From contig NZ_JAMLJJ010000009.1 of the NCBI RefSeq assembly GCF_023736155.1, positions 26,472 to 90,471 of the forward strand: a stretch of 64,000 nt of DNA, in the 5' to 3' direction. Both the position numbers and the translations under genes were made by a program. Each line of letters begins with the position of its first letter. The first letter of the stretch is position 1. This DNA is from Larsenimonas salina (GTDB taxonomy: Bacteria > Pseudomonadota > Gammaproteobacteria > Pseudomonadales > Halomonadaceae). Shown here one piece after another: positions 26,405-36,903 of the stretch. A model generated the notes under the pieces. That model saw only the letters and a list, made by a program, of their open reading frames with translations. It did not search any database and was not told where the DNA came from.

Positions 26405-28495
26405 CTAGACCTGCCCGTAGCGGTCCGCGCCGCGACCGACCCAGCGGTTGATCAGCGCGCTCTGGCGCGCATCATCCTGCTCGAGCGCCTCGGCGCAGGC
26501 TCGAACGGTCGGAAGCAACCCCTTGTCCCGCGTCAGGTCGGCCACTTTCAGATCGACAAGCCCGGTTTGGCGCGTGCCCAGCACTTCACCAGGGCCGCGC
26601 AGCGCCAGATCCTGTTCGGCAATCTTGAAGCCGTCGTTGGTATCGCGCATGACGCCAAGCCGGGCCTTGCCCTGATTCGACAGCGGCGGATGATAGAGCA
26701 GTACGCAAAAACTCTGGGTCGAGCCGCGCCCGACGCGTCCACGCAGCTGGTGGAGTTGGGCAAGCCCGAGTCGTTCGGGGTTTTCGATGATCATGAGGCT
26801 TGCGTTGGGAACATCAACACCGACCTCGATGACGGTGGTTGCCACCAATAGATCCAATTCCCCGGCCTTGAACGCCTGCATCACAGTGGCTTTTTCAGCC
26901 GCCTTCATCCGCCCGTGAACTAGTCCGATACTCAGGTCCGGCAGTGCGTCCTGAAGCCGGATGTGGGTGCTTTGCGCCGCCTCTGACTGAAGCGCGTCGG
27001 ACTCCTCGATAAGCGTGCAGACCCAGTAAGCCTGACGCCCCTCGAGGCAGGCTTCACGAATACGCTCGATGACCTCGTCGCGGCGCTCATTGGGCATCGC
27101 GACGGTGCGCACCGGCGTTCGCCCGGGCGGCAATTCATCAATGACCGACACATCAAGGTCGGCGTAGGCGCTCATGGCAAGCGTTCGCGGGATCGGGGTG
27201 GCGGTCATGATCAATTGGTGCGGCGTTACGCCCTCGGCCTCGCCTTTCTCGCGCAGGGCAAGGCGCTGATGGACCCCAAAGCGGTGCTGCTCGTCGATGA
27301 CGGCAAGGCCCAGCCGTTTGAACTGAACGTCGTCCTGAAACAGCGCATGGGTGCCCACCGCGATCTGAACGCGGCCATTGGCAAAGCCTTCCTTGACGTC
27401 AAGACGCGCCTTGCCCTTGAGCTTGCCGGCAAGCCAGCCGACCTCCAGCCCAAGTGGCGTCAGCCAGTTTGAGAGCGTTTGGTAGTGCTGTTCGGCGAGC
27501 AGTTCGGTCGGCGCCATCAGCGCGGCCTGATAGCCGTTGGCCACGGCGCTGAGCATCGCCATGGCGGCCACCACGGTCTTGCCCGAGCCCACATCCCCCT
27601 GGACGAGTCGAAGCATCGGCGCGCCGTGGGCAAGATCCTGATGGATTTCGTTGAGCACGCGCTGCTGCGCGCCAGTGAGTGCGAAGGGAAGGCCCGCGAG
27701 AAAGCGCGCCTCGAGCCCGGCGCCGGAGTGCAGGCGCGGGGCGCTGTCGCGCTGAATGCGCTGTCGGATCTGACGCAGGCTCAGCTGGTGAGCCAGCATT
27801 TCCTCCAGCGCCAGCCGCGATACCATCGGGTGGGTGCCGTCGATCAGCTGATCGAGCGAGACCTCGGGCGGAGGGCGATGAATCAGTGCCAAGGCGTCAT
27901 GGAGCGTCGGCAGCGAAAACCGCGCGCGCAAAGCATCGTCGAGCAGTTCGGGCAGCGTGTCTGGGTCGTACTCGAACGCCTCCAGCGCCTGCTGCATCAG
28001 GGCGCGCAGCTTGGTCTGCGGCAACCCTTCGGTGGTCGGGTAGATCGGCGTCAGGGTCTCCTCGACCGGGGCTGCCGCGTTCGAGGTCAGCACCCGGTAT
28101 TCCGGGTGATAGAACTCGAGGCCGGTGCTGCCCGCACGGGCCTCGCCGAAGCAGCGCACATGAGTGCCCCGCTCGAACTGCTTGAGCTGAGCCTGACTGA
28201 AATGAAAAAACCGCAACGATACGATGCCGGTCTGGTCTTTCAGGCGGACCAAAAGGCTCTGCCGCCGACCCTTGACCAGCTCCGAGGCCGTGACCGTACC
28301 TTCAATCACTGCTTCGCGGCCACTGGTCAGGTGCGCAATGGCGGTAACCTGGGTGCGGTCCTGATAGCGGTGTGGCAGATGAAACAGAAAGTCGGAAACG
28401 GTTTCGATGCCAAGACGCGCCAGTTTCTCGGTCAAGGCCGGCCCGACGCCCTTCAGGCTGGACGCGGGCTGTGCAAGCGTCGCCCGATCCGTCAT
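26405..28495 (-). CDS. recG: ATP-dependent DNA helicase RecG
   Basis: 696 aa, typical for RecG. An N-terminal wedge/OB domain (GREAVIEGTVTASELVKGRRQSLLVRLKDQTGIVSLRFFHF) precedes two helicase domains with Walker A GDVGSGKTVVA, DEQH-type box VIDEQHRFGVHQR, TATPIPRTLAM and the C-terminal motifs VGRGSTQSFCVLLY. The enzyme remodels stalled forks and branch-migrates Holliday junctions. Its start overlaps the oxyR stop by 4 bp, so the two are cotranscribed. Confidence 0.97.
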   Translation of the reverse strand: MTDRATLAQPASSLKGVGPALTEKLARLGIETVSDFLFHLPHRYQDRTQVTAIAHLTSGREAVIEGTVTASELVKGRRQSLLVRLKDQTGIVSLRFFHFSQAQLKQFERGTHVRCFGEARAGSTGLEFYHPEYRVLTSNAAAPVEETLTPIYPTTEGLPQTKLRALMQQALEAFEYDPDTLPELLDDALRARFSLPTLHDALALIHRPPPEVSLDQLIDGTHPMVSRLALEEMLAHQLSLRQIRQRIQRDSAPRLHSGAGLEARFLAGLPFALTGAQQRVLNEIHQDLAHGAPMLRLVQGDVGSGKTVVAAMAMLSAVANGYQAALMAPTELLAEQHYQTLSNWLTPLGLEVGWLAGKLKGKARLDVKEGFANGRVQIAVGTHALFQDDVQFKRLGLAVIDEQHRFGVHQRLALREKGEAEGVTPHQLIMTATPIPRTLAMSAYADLDVSVIDELPPGRTPVRTVAMPNERRDEVIERIREACLEGRQAYWVCTLIEESDALQSEAAQSTHIRLQDALPDLSIGLVHGRMKAAEKATVMQAFKAGELDLLVATTVIEVGVDVPNASLMIIENPERLGLAQLHQLRGRVGRGSTQSFCVLLYHPPLSNQGKARLGVMRDTNDGFKIAEQDLALRGPGEVLGTRQTGLVDLKVADLTRDKGLLPTVRACAEALEQDDARQSALINRWVGRGADRYGQV

Positions 28496-29415
28496 GCAGT
28501 CTCGGTGCCGTTAGCGGCCTGGCACTGCTTGATGGCGTTGGTCAATGCATCGATGGCCTTGGGCCGAGGAAAGCTTGCCCGCCAGGCCACCGCCACGCGT
28601 CGGCTCGGCGCCGGTTCACTGAACGGGCGACTGTCGAGCATGCCGCTCTCGTAGTGGCTGGTACCGGTGGCGGAGTTCGGCAGGATGGTAATGCCAAGGC
28701 CCGAGGCGACCATGTGGCGAATAGTTTCAAGAGACCCGCCCTCGGCGATCAGCGTATTGGTGGGGCTATTGAGCTGGGCATTGAGGGCCGGACAGGTCTC
28801 GAGGATTTGATCCCTGAAACAGTGCCCCTCGCCAAGCAGCAGCAGCCGCTCTTCAAGCAGCCATTCCTTGTCGATGGTGTCGTGTTTCAGCCAGGCGTGG
28901 TCGGCGGGCAGCAGAACTTCGAAGGCCTCTTCATAGATGACCTTGGTCAGCACATCGGGCTCGTTGAACGGCAGGGCCACCACGATGACGTCGAGTTCGC
29001 CACTTCGAAGCTTGCGTCGAAGCTCCCCGGTGAAATTCTCTTCGATATAGAGCGGCATCTTTGGCGCCAGTTTTGAAAGCGCCGGCACCAGATGGGGGAA
29101 CAGATAAGGGCCAATGGTGTAGATCGCGCCGACTCGCAAAGGGCTTGAGAGCTGATCCTTGCCTTCCGAGGCGAGCTCCTTGATCACGCTGGCCTGTTCC
29201 AGTACACGCTGAGCCTGCTGGACGATTTTCTCGCCGAGCGGCGTCACCTGTACGGTGGATTTACTGCGCTCGAACAAGGCAACCCCAAGCTCTTCCTCGA
29301 GCTTCTTGACCGCCACGGACAGAGTGGGTTGGGAGACGAAACAGTGCTCTGCCGCTCGGCCAAAGTGCCGTTCCTGCGCCAAGGTTACGATGTAGCGAAG
29401 TTCTGTTAGAGTCAT
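28492..29415 (-). CDS. oxyR: hydrogen peroxide-responsive LysR regulator
   Basis: 307 aa LysR-type regulator. The HTH is at residues about 17-45 (GRAAEHCFVSQPTLSVAVKKLEEELG). The redox cysteines fall exactly at C199 (GEGHCFRDQ) and C208 (LETCPAL), the positions of the peroxide-sensing disulphide in E. coli OxyR. It activates peroxide defence genes. Coupling with recG by a 4-bp overlap is a recurring gammaproteobacterial arrangement. Confidence 0.96.
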   Translation of the reverse strand: MTLTELRYIVTLAQERHFGRAAEHCFVSQPTLSVAVKKLEEELGVALFERSKSTVQVTPLGEKIVQQAQRVLEQASVIKELASEGKDQLSSPLRVGAIYTIGPYLFPHLVPALSKLAPKMPLYIEENFTGELRRKLRSGELDVIVVALPFNEPDVLTKVIYEEAFEVLLPADHAWLKHDTIDKEWLLEERLLLLGEGHCFRDQILETCPALNAQLNSPTNTLIAEGGSLETIRHMVASGLGITILPNSATGTSHYESGMLDSRPFSEPAPSRRVAVAWRASFPRPKAIDALTNAIKQCQAANGTETA

Positions 29416-29523
29416 GTGCTGGCCTTAAAAGAGTGCCTGAATGCAGGGATGGCAGTTCAGGTGATGGTCAGTGCGACCTAACACCATGATATCCGTACAG
29501 TTGTAACAGGGAGTAGTGAAAAG

Positions 29524-30393
29524 GTGAATATAACAACGCTTATTCTGGGCTGTGGCGATGTCGGGACGCGGGTCGGCAAGGCGCTGATCGAGCGTGGGCA
29601 TCGCGTTATCGGGGCACGCCGCTCAGCGCAGGCCCTCGAGGGCACCGGTATCGAGCCCCTGGCACTGGATATTAATGATAGTTCAGCGCTATCGAATCTG
29701 CCGGATGCGGATATCGTACTTTATATCCTGAGCGCCGACCGTTTCGAAGAGAGCGCGTACGAAGCGGCCTACCACGATGGACTGGATCATGTGCTGAGCG
29801 AGTTCGAGGCGCGCAAGCACTCGCCCAAGCATGTTTTCTTTGCCTCATCTACGTCAGTATATGGACAAAGCGAGGGCGAAACCGTCAACGAAGACAGCGC
29901 CATCGAACCGACAGGCTTTGCCGGCAAGTGGCTTCATCGCGCCGAACAGCGCCTCCAGACTAGCCCGCTGCCCGGCACGACCGTGCGGTTTTCAGGCATC
30001 TATGGCCCAGGTCGTGAGCGGTTGATCAATCAAGTGCGTGAAGGGCGTATCGCGCCGAAGTCGCCTGCCATGTACTCCAATCGCATCCATCGGGACGACT
30101 GCGCGGGCGTGCTGACGTTTCTGATCGAAAAGACGCTCGAGGGTGTGACGCTCGAGCCGGTCTATCTGGCAAGCGACAAGGAAGCGGCGCCGATTCATGA
30201 CGTGATGTTGTGGCTTGGCAAGGCCATGGGCGTCGAATCCAGCGACATCATTCAATCGCCGCTCAGGCGCCGTGCCAGCAAGCGCTGCGACAGTGCGCTC
30301 CTTCAGACCACCGGGTACGAGTTCATCTACCCGACCTTCCGTGAAGGCTACCGCGAGGTGCTGAAAGCCGCAGGGCTGCCCTGCACGCAGTGA
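29524..30393 (+). CDS. NAD-dependent epimerase/dehydratase family protein
   Basis: 289 aa from GTG 29524, with AGGGAG 10 bp upstream. The Rossmann motif GCGDVGTRVGKALIERGHRV is at residues about 9-28. It is an atypical extended SDR: the usual YxxxK is replaced by a pattern with SSTSVYGQSEGE followed by ...FAGKWLHRAEQ, so the lysine spacing differs and catalysis is uncertain. RFSGIYGPGRERLI and NRIHRDDCAG are conserved in this family (YeeZ-like). Lies divergent from oxyR. Substrate unknown. Confidence 0.85.
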   Translation: MNITTLILGCGDVGTRVGKALIERGHRVIGARRSAQALEGTGIEPLALDINDSSALSNLPDADIVLYILSADRFEESAYEAAYHDGLDHVLSEFEARKHSPKHVFFASSTSVYGQSEGETVNEDSAIEPTGFAGKWLHRAEQRLQTSPLPGTTVRFSGIYGPGRERLINQVREGRIAPKSPAMYSNRIHRDDCAGVLTFLIEKTLEGVTLEPVYLASDKEAAPIHDVMLWLGKAMGVESSDIIQSPLRRRASKRCDSALLQTTGYEFIYPTFREGYREVLKAAGLPCTQ

Positions 30394-30410
30394 GCGGCTA
30401 TCTCCGACAC

Positions 30411-30442
30411 AAAAAAAAGCGCGTCCGGGACGCGCTTTTTTT
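30411..30442. terminator. bidirectional terminator between SDR gene and ridA
   Basis: A run of eight A, the stem GCGCGTC-CGG-GACGCGC and then a run of seven T. It ends both the plus-strand SDR gene and the minus-strand ridA, which converge here. Confidence 0.9.
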
Positions 30443-30484
30443 AGGGCCATCAACCGCGTTTTAGCAGTCGACGTGTTGGCGAGC

Positions 30485-30874
30485 TCAGTCGCCGATGACC
30501 ATGACGCCTTCGGCTTCAACCTGGCTGCCCTTGGGCAGCGCACGCACACCGATGGCGGCACGTGCCGGGTATGGCTCTGAAAAGTACTCTTCCATGATCG
30601 CGTTGACCTTGGCGAAGTTATCCAGATCGGTGAGGTACAGGTTGAGCTTGACGATGTCGCTCAGCGAGCCTGCGGCCTCTTCGCACACGGCAGCCAGGTT
30701 CTTGAAGACCTGATGCGTCTGGGCTTCGATGTCGCCTCCGACGAGTTCCATGGTTTGCGGGTCGAGCGGAATCTGACCGGACAGATAAACCGTATTGCCG
30801 GCCTTGATGGCTTGAGAATAGGGGCCGATGGCGGCCGGTGCGCTTTCTGTCTTGATTGCAGCCTTGTTACTCAT
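30485..30874 (-). CDS. ridA: RidA family enamine/imine deaminase
   Basis: 129 aa, standard length. The segments [38 protein letters not shown] ([24 protein letters not shown]) and [25 protein letters not shown] are characteristic; the catalytic Arg in PARAAIGV is present. The trimeric enzyme removes reactive 2-aminoacrylate formed by PLP enzymes. It is downstream of spoT, a common arrangement (spoT-ridA). Confidence 0.95.
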   Translation of the reverse strand: MSNKAAIKTESAPAAIGPYSQAIKAGNTVYLSGQIPLDPQTMELVGGDIEAQTHQVFKNLAAVCEEAAGSLSDIVKLNLYLTDLDNFAKVNAIMEEYFSEPYPARAAIGVRALPKGSQVEAEGVMVIGD

Positions 30875-30960
30875 GAATGCGTCTCCAGTTGGGTTATTGT
30901 CGAATCAATGCATTCGGAAAGCGGGTCGCACAGGCGCCGCTGTCCGTGGTTGGTCTTGTT

Positions 30961-31016
30961 GTTGTAAACCGGCCGTCGTAAACCGGCTGTTGTAAGCTGA
31001 CGGTCGTAAACGAGCG
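30961..31016 (+). repeat. four 14-bp degenerate tandem repeats between spoT and ridA
   Basis: Units GTTGTAAACCGGCC, GTCGTAAACCGGCT, GTTGTAAGCTGACG and GTCGTAAACGAGCG follow without gaps. Units 1 and 2 match at 12 of 14 positions; later units diverge. They lie in the 155-bp gap between the spoT stop and the ridA start, 13 bp after spoT. Confidence 0.75.
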
Positions 31017-31029
31017 GCGACGGCGCGCC

Positions 31030-33156
31030 TTAATTGGTCAAGCGCACCACTTTGCTGACATGGGGCAGATGGCGAATGCGTTTGATGATTCTTGCAAGCT
31101 GTACCCGGCTTTGAACCGAAATCACGAGATTGACGATCGAGAGCTTGGCGTCGCGCTCCTCGATGCCGATCCGCTCGACGTTGGCGTCGCCGTCGTTGAT
31201 CAGACTCGCCAGCTGCGCGATCAACCCGCGCTGCGTTTCGATCTCAAGGCGCAACGCGACCGGAAAATCCTGCTCGATGGTGTCGGCCCACACCAGCGGG
31301 AAGCACTTCTCGGGGTCGCTTCGAAGATCGCCCAGGTTCTTGCAGTCATGGCGGTGAACCACGATCCCCTTGCCAGTACTGACGTGGCCAATGATCGGGT
31401 CACCCGGCAGCGGGTAGCAGCAGCGGGCGAAACTGATCGCGGTGTTGGCGTCGCTTCCAATCACGATCGGGGCATTGGCGCTGTCAAACGAGGTGTCGTC
31501 GTTGGCCGCGCCGCCGTGGGCAAGCGTGCGCGCCACCGGGTAGGCCATGCGGTTGCCAAGGCCGATACTGTCGAGCAGGTCGTCGAGGGAGGCGAGCTGA
31601 TTGGCACTCAAATAATGGTCGATGCGCGCGGAATCCAGCGTGTCGAGTTTGGCATTGAAGCCCTGAAGCGCCTTGTTGAGCAGGCGCTGGCCGAGCGCGA
31701 CCGAGTCTCGCCGCTTTTGATGCTTCAAGTGGTGGCGCACGGCCGAACGGGCCTTGGCGGTCACCACGAACGACAGCCAGGCTGAATTGGGTCGTGCGCC
31801 GGGGGCGGTGATGATCTCAACCGTCTGCCCACTCTGCAGCACGGTGGATAGCGGCGCTAGGTAGCGGTCGATGCGACAGGCGATGCAGCTGTTGCCGATG
31901 TCGGTATGAACGCTGTAGGCGAAATCGACCGCGGTGGCACCGCGTGGCAGTTCGGTAATGTCGCCCTTGGGTGTGAATATATAAATGTCGTCCGGGAACA
32001 GGTCATTTTTGACGTGCTCGATAAACTCCAGCGGGTTCCCTGCCCGGCGCTGCATCTCAAGGAGCCCCTTGATCCACTCGCGTGCACGCGCGTGGCTTCC
32101 GATCGCGATCGGGCGATCGGTCTGGCCGGCCTTATAAAGCCAGTGCGCCGCGATGCCGTTGTTGGCCATCGCCTCCATTTCACGGGTGCGGATCTGAACC
32201 TCGATCGGAATCCCGTTCATGCCGAACAGCGTCGTATGAAGACTCTGATAGCCATTGGCTTTCGGGATGGCGATGTAGTCCTTGAAGCGGCCGGGCACGG
32301 GCTTGTAGAGATTGTGCACGGCGCCGAGGATGCGGTAGCAGGTGTCGACCTGATCGGTGATGATGCGAAAGCCGAACACGTCCATCAGTTCGTTGAAGGA
32401 CTTGTGCTGGTCGCGCATCTTGGTATAGATCGACAGCAGGTGCTTCTGGCGGCCGATGACGGTGCCGGTCATGCCTTCCTGATCCAGACACTGCTGAAGC
32501 GTGCCCTGAATCTCGCGCATCATGCTGCGGCGGTGACCACGGGCCTTGGTGACCGCGCGCTGGATGCGCTCCGAGCGCATGGGGTAGATGGCCTGGAATG
32601 ACAGGTCTTCAAGTTCAACGCGGATGGTATTGATGCCGAGACGGCTGGCAATGCGGGCGTAGATCTCAAGCGTTTCGCGAGCGATCCGGCGCTTCTTATC
32701 GGGCCTGAGCGCCCCGAGGGTGCGCATGTTGTGGAGGCGGTCGGCAAGCTTGACGATGATGACGCGAATGTCGCGCGACATCGCAAGCACCATCTTCTGG
32801 AAGTTTTCCGCCTGCGCGACCGCCTTGTCCTCGAACGTGATCTGGGTCAGCTTCGAGACGCCATCGACGAGTTCGGTCACTTCTTCCCCGAACTCGCGGG
32901 CGAGTGCCGTCTTGGGCACGCCGGTATCTTCGATGACGTCATGCAGCATGGCGGCCATCAGGCTCTGATAGTCCATGTGCATGTTGGCCAGAATGTTCGC
33001 CACCGCTAACGGGTGTGTGACGTACGGCTCGCCCGAGCGGCGGCGCTGGCCATCGTGGGCCTGTTCGGCGTAGTAGAAGGCGCGTTTGACCTGTCGGATT
33101 TCTTCCTGAGGCAGATAGCCGTCCAGTCGGTCCGCCAGATCATCGATAGTGAACAT
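31030..33156 (-). CDS. spoT: bifunctional (p)ppGpp synthetase/hydrolase
   Basis: 708 aa, standard SpoT length. The HD hydrolase domain is intact (GEPYVTHPLAVANIL and LHDVIEDTG, residues about 30-180). The synthetase domain (SIYTKMRDQHKSFNELMDVFGFRII, GRFKDYIAIPKANGYQSLHTT), a TGS domain (IYIFTPKGDITELPRGATAVDFAYSVH) and a C-terminal ACT domain follow. It degrades and makes the stringent-response alarmone. It follows rpoZ by 30 bp in the usual gmk-rpoZ-spoT order. Confidence 0.97.
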   Translation of the reverse strand: MFTIDDLADRLDGYLPQEEIRQVKRAFYYAEQAHDGQRRRSGEPYVTHPLAVANILANMHMDYQSLMAAMLHDVIEDTGVPKTALAREFGEEVTELVDGVSKLTQITFEDKAVAQAENFQKMVLAMSRDIRVIIVKLADRLHNMRTLGALRPDKKRRIARETLEIYARIASRLGINTIRVELEDLSFQAIYPMRSERIQRAVTKARGHRRSMMREIQGTLQQCLDQEGMTGTVIGRQKHLLSIYTKMRDQHKSFNELMDVFGFRIITDQVDTCYRILGAVHNLYKPVPGRFKDYIAIPKANGYQSLHTTLFGMNGIPIEVQIRTREMEAMANNGIAAHWLYKAGQTDRPIAIGSHARAREWIKGLLEMQRRAGNPLEFIEHVKNDLFPDDIYIFTPKGDITELPRGATAVDFAYSVHTDIGNSCIACRIDRYLAPLSTVLQSGQTVEIITAPGARPNSAWLSFVVTAKARSAVRHHLKHQKRRDSVALGQRLLNKALQGFNAKLDTLDSARIDHYLSANQLASLDDLLDSIGLGNRMAYPVARTLAHGGAANDDTSFDSANAPIVIGSDANTAISFARCCYPLPGDPIIGHVSTGKGIVVHRHDCKNLGDLRSDPEKCFPLVWADTIEQDFPVALRLEIETQRGLIAQLASLINDGDANVERIGIEERDAKLSIVNLVISVQSRVQLARIIKRIRHLPHVSKVVRLTN

Positions 33157-33186
33157 AAGTCGCCTTTCTGACCGTTGGCCCGTTGA

Positions 33187-33438
33187 TCAGACGTCTTGGG
33201 GCTGTTGCGGACGCGGGCGAGGGGCCGGCGCTTCGGTCGGCTCGTCGAGTACGCTTGGCCCGACTTTCTGAGCGGCGATTTCGCGCAGTGCCATGACGGT
33301 GGGCTTGTCGTTTTCCCAGTCCAGTTCGCTGTTGCGGCTGCCACGTGCGAGCTGACGCGCGCGCTTGGTGGCGACCATCACCAGTTGGAAACGGTTATCA
33401 ACGTAGTCGAGGCAATCTTCGACGGTAACTCGTGCCAT
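33187..33438 (-). CDS. rpoZ: RNA polymerase omega subunit
   Basis: 83 aa. The sequence [30 protein letters not shown] is the standard omega N-terminus; the C-terminal Pro-rich tail ([13 protein letters not shown]) is variable in the family. Omega helps assemble RNA polymerase and forms part of the ppGpp-binding site, consistent with location beside spoT. Confidence 0.96.
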   Translation of the reverse strand: MARVTVEDCLDYVDNRFQLVMVATKRARQLARGSRNSELDWENDKPTVMALREIAAQKVGPSVLDEPTEAPAPRPRPQQPQDV

Positions 33439-33562
33439 GGGTAATCTACCTGATCGTTTAAATGTGTGACGACATCGTCAGACGGTGCTCTTGCCGTGCC
33501 GCAGCTCAGGGATAAAACAAGCCCGGCGCGACAAAAGACGTATGTTCGGGGGGAAATCGAGT

Positions 33563-34300
<738 letters not shown>

Positions 34301-34948
34301 TTATAGGGCGAATTCGTCGTTCAAGGGCACCTGGGCCAGTTTGGCCATGGCGTGGCGATACGCGTCGACGCGCGCAGGGTACTGAACCCCCTCGACCAGC
34401 GACAGCTGGCGAAGGGTGGCGAACAGCTCGATATCATCCTGCGACAGCACGCCATTAACGGCCTCGGTCGACTGGATCATCGGCTCCAGCTCGTTGAGCC
34501 AGCGCTCAAGGTCGATCAGGTGCGTGCTGGTTTGATCGCGCAGCTCATCAAAGCGCCCGAATGCCGCTTCCTTTTTCTCGGTAAAGTAGGCGCGGGCTTC
34601 AGGCGTTGCGAACTCCCCGAATGGCGCCTGGGGCACACGGGGAATCACCAGCGCCAGTACGGTGTCACTTGTGGCCTTCAGCCAGCGGGCAAGCTCGGGG
34701 TTACGCGGCCCATCGAGCACAGGCGCACCGTGTGTACGGTCGATTTCTTCGATGATGTCCTGACTTTCGCCCAGAAAGGAACCGTCGTCGCGCTCAAGAA
34801 TCGGCAGGGATTTGACCCCGGTCATGCGGCGTGGCGTCTCTTCGTCGTCATTGAGCAGAATCTCGAGCTCAAAGGGCACGTCTTTCAGACCGAAGATCAT
34901 GCGGGCCTTGACGCAAAACGGGCAGTGATCGTAGACGTAGAGTTTCAT
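34301..34948 (-). CDS. grxB: glutaredoxin 2
   Basis: 215 aa, twice the size of classical glutaredoxins, as expected for the GST-like Grx2. The redox motif CPFC lies at residues about 9-12 (YDHCPFCVKARMIF), then a cis-Pro TGVKSLPILERDDG. It reduces disulphides with glutathione in the cytosol. A GST-fold gene lies 64 bp upstream on the same strand. Confidence 0.95.
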   Translation of the reverse strand: MKLYVYDHCPFCVKARMIFGLKDVPFELEILLNDDEETPRRMTGVKSLPILERDDGSFLGESQDIIEEIDRTHGAPVLDGPRNPELARWLKATSDTVLALVIPRVPQAPFGEFATPEARAYFTEKKEAAFGRFDELRDQTSTHLIDLERWLNELEPMIQSTEAVNGVLSQDDIELFATLRQLSLVEGVQYPARVDAYRHAMAKLAQVPLNDEFAL

Positions 34949-35012
34949 GACCCCTCGCAGAGTGAGTGTTGATCATGAAAGCCTAGCCAACCGCAGGCAT
35001 TGGGGCCAAGGT

Positions 35013-35732
35013 TCACGTCTGGTCAAGCATCGGATAGTGCCGGAAGATGCCATTTTCGTTGAAGGGCTGGCGCCTTGGCGAGTCGAGGTAGTTTCTAAGT
35101 CGCGGGTGGGTCCTTACGGCCGTGACCACGCGGTCGAGCCCGGCCACCGTGGGGTGGATGTCCTCCATCGCATTGGGGAAGGCGTAGCGCAGGCCCATCA
35201 TGACCTGAAAGAGCGAGGTGTCGACGTAGCTCAATCGATCGCCGACCAGATGGCAGTCGCTGACGGGGTTGTTGTCGAGGATTTGCTCGAAGTAGCCCAG
35301 AAACAGCGGCAGCCGATCCTGCAAAAAGGTCACGGCTCGGCGGCGGGCTTCAGTCTTTTGCTCGTCGAAGTATAGCGATGGGCCGAGCGGGTGATGGGTG
35401 TCGTGTATTTCGGCAACAAAGTCGGTCAGGGTCAGTTGCAGACTATGGGCCCAGTCCCGGGCGTAGGAATCGTCAGGTACGAGCTCAAGCTCGGGGCCGA
35501 GCGTTCTAAGAATGTTGGCGACGTGAGAAATCACTCGAGTCTCACTGACCAGAAACGGGGGCGCAAAGGGTGGGGTGGCCGTGGCTTCACCGTTTAGAAA
35601 GGCCTCGATCTGCTCGAGACCGTCCGGCTCACGCCCTACATCCCGATAGGTGGCTCCGCCTGCTTCCAGGGCAAGGCGCACGAACTCTCCTCGCCCGGGA
35701 ATGCTTGGCCAATAGTAAAGCGCGTACTGCAT
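35013..35732 (-). CDS. glutathione S-transferase family protein
   Basis: 239 aa. The N-terminal thioredoxin-like domain starts YALYYWPSIPGRGEFVRLALEAGGATYRDV, with the active Tyr or Ser region near residues 5-10 as in sigma/alpha/mu-like GSTs. An all-helical C-terminal domain follows (LSYVDTSLFQVMMGLRYAFPNAMEDI). Substrate unknown; co-location with grxB suggests glutathione-dependent detoxification. Confidence 0.85.
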   Translation of the reverse strand: MQYALYYWPSIPGRGEFVRLALEAGGATYRDVGREPDGLEQIEAFLNGEATATPPFAPPFLVSETRVISHVANILRTLGPELELVPDDSYARDWAHSLQLTLTDFVAEIHDTHHPLGPSLYFDEQKTEARRRAVTFLQDRLPLFLGYFEQILDNNPVSDCHLVGDRLSYVDTSLFQVMMGLRYAFPNAMEDIHPTVAGLDRVVTAVRTHPRLRNYLDSPRRQPFNENGIFRHYPMLDQT

Positions 35733-35883
35733 ACGATTCTCCTTTGGTATCGCCAGTCGCCAGCTTAGCGAGGGGATGGCCCGGCTGCGAGCCGGGCGTG
35801 CGCTTATGCCACCATGGTCGAGCGCGTGGTAGCGTAGTGACCTCGACCGAGTGCTTCACAACCGACGACATTCGAGGTTTTTC

Positions 35884-36789
35884 ATGACCGCAGTGCTGGC
35901 CATATTGCCCATTTTCGGGCTGATTCTATTGGGATATATCCTTGGTCGTCGGCAGTGGATCGCAGTCGAGCAGCTCGAGGGGCTCCGTCAGGTCACGTTC
36001 AAGGTGTTCATGCCCTGTCTTCTGTTTTCGGGCATCGCGCGGGCATCACTGAGCGAGGCGCTGTCTCCGTGGCTGATCGCGGCGTATTTTCTGCCGGCCA
36101 TGCTCGTCTTCGCGGGGCTCAATCTCTGGACATACCGGCGGGCGGGCACCCCCACCGTATTCGGGCTTGCGGGGGCGTATTCGAACAACATTCTGGTCGG
36201 TCTGCCCGTCGTCACGGCGCTGTTTGGTCATTCGGGCATGGTGTTCGTCTTTGCGATCCTGGCGTTTCACAACGTGATTACCTTTACCGCGCACTCGCTC
36301 TTTCTGTCCCTTTTTGACCCGGAGCGCCGTGGATTTTCACCGCGCACGATGCTCAAGACGCTTGCCAACCCGCTCGTGATCGGGATGGCGCTTGGCGGCG
36401 TCGTCAACGTTCTGGCGCTGCCGCTGCCGGACACCCTCTGGACCATGCTCGACTGGCTCTCGCGAGCGGCGTTGCCGTGTGCGCTGATCTTTCTGGGTGC
36501 GGGCCTCACCCGCTATCGGTTTCGCCCAAGCATGGATGTCTGGGGCGTGTGTGCGACCAAGCTGCTGGTGTTTCCGACGCTGGTGGCCCTTGTTACCTCG
36601 GTGCTGCCCGGGCTTGGCGATACGGCGCGTCAGGTACTGATTCTGCTTGCGGCGGGCCCGATCGGAGTCAATGTACTGGCGTTCGTTGCGCCGGGTGATC
36701 AGCAGCGTGACCTTGGCGCCTGCATCTTTCTGTCCACGATCGGGGCGGCGCTGACGCTTCCGATCTGGGGGCTATGGCTTCATGGCTAA
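35884..36789 (+). CDS. AEC (auxin efflux carrier) family transporter
   Basis: 301 aa from ATG 35884, chosen because GAGG lies 7 bp upstream and it gives a clean first membrane helix (VLAILPIFGLILLGYILGRR). About ten hydrophobic segments; GLPVVTALFG and the central charged loop FDPERRGFSPRTMLKTLANPLVIGM are typical of AEC permeases. Probable exporter or uniporter for malonate, malate or other small organic acids; substrate unknown. Confidence 0.85.
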   Translation: MTAVLAILPIFGLILLGYILGRRQWIAVEQLEGLRQVTFKVFMPCLLFSGIARASLSEALSPWLIAAYFLPAMLVFAGLNLWTYRRAGTPTVFGLAGAYSNNILVGLPVVTALFGHSGMVFVFAILAFHNVITFTAHSLFLSLFDPERRGFSPRTMLKTLANPLVIGMALGGVVNVLALPLPDTLWTMLDWLSRAALPCALIFLGAGLTRYRFRPSMDVWGVCATKLLVFPTLVALVTSVLPGLGDTARQVLILLAAGPIGVNVLAFVAPGDQQRDLGACIFLSTIGAALTLPIWGLWLHG

Positions 36790-36903
36790 GCACACAGAGC
36801 AACTCATGTGAGATAACACTTAATTACACTTGAACAGATTGTGAGCCTCTACAATCGGCGGACGTAACGTTCATTCACTCTTGGGATCAGGCGGGCGACA
36901 CTC

